DNA of 64,000 nt from an uncultured Eubacteriales bacterium (GTDB lineage: Bacteria; Bacillota; Clostridia; Lachnospirales; Lachnospiraceae): NCBI GenBank assembly GCA_949284175.1, contig CASDVE010000004.1:1-64000 (forward strand), read 5' to 3'. This document shows positions 62,533 to 64,000 of the stretch, piece after piece (within the stretch, counting starts at the first letter, position 1; each line of letters starts with the position of its first letter). Made by a program: the position numbers and the translations under genes. Below the pieces are notes generated by a model that worked only from the letters and a program-made list of their open reading frames with translations, was not told the origin of the DNA and searched no databases.

Positions 62533-63321
62533 CTATAATTGTGCAAATAACAACTCTCCCATCACCTCCAGCACTTCTCTTGGAAGACCTAATGCCAACA
62601 TCTCAGAAAAACGATGTGTTGCCGATTTTTCACTTTCAATCAATTGATATAACCTTTCCTTCGTATCATGAGAAATCTGTGCTTGCTTTAAAACCTCATA
62701 TGCTCTTGTTCTAATATCATTTTTTACTGCATCACTCTCTTTTTTAAACAACACATGAACTTCTTCCTCTCTTCCAAGGTTACTAAGATGTAAAATCAAA
62801 TGATTTTCTTCCTCTACGTACTCCTTATCATATTCCTTATCCTGTATTTCTCCATTCACAGCACAAGAAACCGATTCTATTGCCTCTCTACAAACGCCGT
62901 AAAAATGAAGATCATAATATCGTTTTTGTGAAATCCCTTCCTTTTCTCCTTTTGGAGCTTTTATCATAAAGTGTTTTTCTTCTTCCCACCAAAGGATATA
63001 ATCGGTTTGTACTTGCTCTTCTTCTTCACAAAATAAAAACGTATTAGAACATCCTACAAAAATCGCCACTTCTCGATGTTCTCCACTCTTTTTATCCTCT
63101 TTTTCTGTCAATGGCACAATAGCCCCTGCCTTTGCAAAGACTGGCATTTTATCCAATGTCCGATATACCTTTATCATGCGATCCCCTTCGTATATCATGC
63201 CATTCCAAAAATCAAACCACTTTCCTTTTGGCAACCACACAATAGCTGATGCCATCTTTAATAACTCTACCTTCTCTTTTATTTTCGGTTGAACAAGTAA
63301 CTCTTTCAAACTTTCTTCCAT
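62533..63321 (-). CDS. Orphan C-terminal domain of a GH31 alpha-glucosidase
   Basis: A 262-residue protein whose first half matches the beta-sandwich that follows the GH31 catalytic barrel: WLPKGKWFDFWNGMIYEGD and KMPVFAKAGAIVPL are the hallmark stretches. The barrel and catalytic Asp residues are absent. The C-terminal 100 residues are helical and unfamiliar. An ATG with AAAGGA upstream, a solid frame and no internal stop suggest it is expressed, although it may be a remnant of a once larger gene. The upstream gene is glyS, so no missing barrel lies next to it. Catalytic activity as a glycosidase is very unlikely. Confidence 0.75.
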   Translation of the reverse strand: MEESLKELLVQPKIKEKVELLKMASAIVWLPKGKWFDFWNGMIYEGDRMIKVYRTLDKMPVFAKAGAIVPLTEKEDKKSGEHREVAIFVGCSNTFLFCEEEEQVQTDYILWWEEEKHFMIKAPKGEKEGISQKRYYDLHFYGVCREAIESVSCAVNGEIQDKEYDKEYVEEENHLILHLSNLGREEEVHVLFKKESDAVKNDIRTRAYEVLKQAQISHDTKERLYQLIESEKSATHRFSEMLALGLPREVLEVMGELLFAQL

Positions 63322-63349
63322 TGTATATCCTTTCTTTCCCCTATAAAAC

Positions 63350-63410
63350 AAAAAATCGCAGTTCTATTCCATCAAGCATATAGCTATCTTTCATAAAACT
63401 GCGATTTTTT
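63350..63410 (-). terminator. Terminator of glyS
   Basis: AAAAAATCGCAGTT and AACTGCGATTTTTT form a 14-bp stem with a 30-base loop, about 20 bases after the glyS stop. Confidence 0.75.
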
Positions 63411-63429
63411 TCGCCATATTTAAGGAATT

Positions 63430-64000
63430 CTAAAATTCAAATTTCTTTTCAAAATAAGACTTCAGATCTTCGATTTTAATTCTTTCTTGTTCCATCGTAT
63501 CACGATCACGAACGGTAACTGCTCCATCTGTTTCTGACTCAAAGTCATATGTGATGCAGAAAGGTGTTCCAATTTCATCCTGTCTTCTATAACGTTTTCC
63601 GATATTTCCTCTATCATCATACTCACAGTTATAGTATTTAGATAATTCTGCATAGATCTTTTCTGCACCATCCGCTAATTTCTTTGATAACGGAAGAACA
63701 CCAATCTTAATTGGAGCAAGTGCTGGATGGAAATGAAGAACCGTTCTCATATCTCCACCTTCTAATTCTTCTTCATCGTATGCACCACATAAGAATGCTA
63801 ATGTCACACGATCCGCACCAAGAGATGGTTCAATAACATATGGAATGTATTTTTCTTTCTTTTCATCATCAAAATATGTTAAATCCTGTCCTGATACTTC
63901 TTGATGACGTCCTAAGTCATAATCAGTTCTATCAGCGATTCCCCATAATTCTCCCCATCCAAATGGGAATAAAAATTCGATATCACTTGTTGCTTTACTA
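63430..64000 (-). CDS. glyS: Glycine-tRNA ligase (alpha2 type), 5' part beyond the window
   Basis: The C-terminal 190 residues of a single-chain glycyl-tRNA synthetase. The class II core segments [16 protein letters not shown] and the motif-3 region [16 protein letters not shown] are visible near the right edge. An HGTP anticodon-binding domain follows ([16 protein letters not shown] to the end, with the conserved [20 protein letters not shown]). The N-terminus lies outside the window. The symbol follows usage for the alpha2 enzyme, not the beta subunit of the alpha2-beta2 type. Confidence 0.95.
   Translation of the reverse strand, partial: SKATSDIEFLFPFGWGELWGIADRTDYDLGRHQEVSGQDLTYFDDEKKEKYIPYVIEPSLGADRVTLAFLCGAYDEEELEGGDMRTVLHFHPALAPIKIGVLPLSKKLADGAEKIYAELSKYYNCEYDDRGNIGKRYRRQDEIGTPFCITYDFESETDGAVTVRDRDTMEQERIKIEDLKSYFEKKFEF

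Overview
The window looks like chromosome from a low-GC, anaerobic, spore-forming and probably motile member of the Clostridia, most like Lachnospiraceae. The evidence is a dgt-dnaG-rpoD-trmK-nif3 block, a Phe T-box before pheST, an alpha2-type glycyl-tRNA synthetase, pyruvate phosphate dikinase, desulfoferrodoxin, FeoAB, two SpoIID-type proteins, a SleB-type hydrolase and chemotaxis genes. Almost every gene lies on the minus strand; only coaBC, a YihY-family gene and a histidine phosphatase are on the plus strand. I see no tRNA or rRNA genes, prophage, transposase or CRISPR array.

Layout: queA (cut by the left edge), a SpoIID-like protein and coaX run leftward; coaX and coaBC are divergent with recognisable promoters. 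A small membrane-protein set (DUF2752, DUF4234, AIM24 family) and cheC-cheD follow. At 7953-11654 is a 1,233-residue multicopper oxidase built from three tandem repeats. pheST lies behind a Phe T-box. After a YihY gene come a second SpoIID, a probable 6S RNA, dUTPase, a PadR/HAAS-DUF4097 module, ybaK, folE, a minimal kinase-like protein with an Smr protein, a chemoreceptor and SleB.

The accessory centrepiece is 28507-42717: ten co-directional, tightly spaced or overlapping genes encoding a response regulator, histidine kinase, large lipoprotein/membrane protein, ABC ATPase and permease, a repeat-rich membrane protein, a MoxR ATPase, a DUF58 protein and two VWA membrane proteins. It reads as one regulated envelope system: the sensor pair controls expression, MoxR/DUF58/VWA proteins probably assemble or remodel something, and the ABC pair moves or extracts a substrate. 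The substrate cannot be told from sequence.

The right part holds desulfoferrodoxin, RNase P RNA, a TGS-containing nucleoside kinase, nif3-trmK-rpoD-dnaG-dgt, a sigma-like protein with no region 4 behind a possible LexA box, feoAB behind a Fur-like box, a HAD phosphatase, a second complete sigma-A-like factor, a DUF4397 protein with 69-bp repeats, a C-GCAxxG-C-C protein, ppdK, an orphan GH31 C-terminal domain and glyS (cut by the right edge). Related GC-richer repeats sit in at least three gaps, with a possible fourth. Best candidates for new biology are the triplicated copper oxidase with a possible sporulation promoter, the ten-gene MoxR/VWA/ABC operon, and the truncated sigma-like protein.
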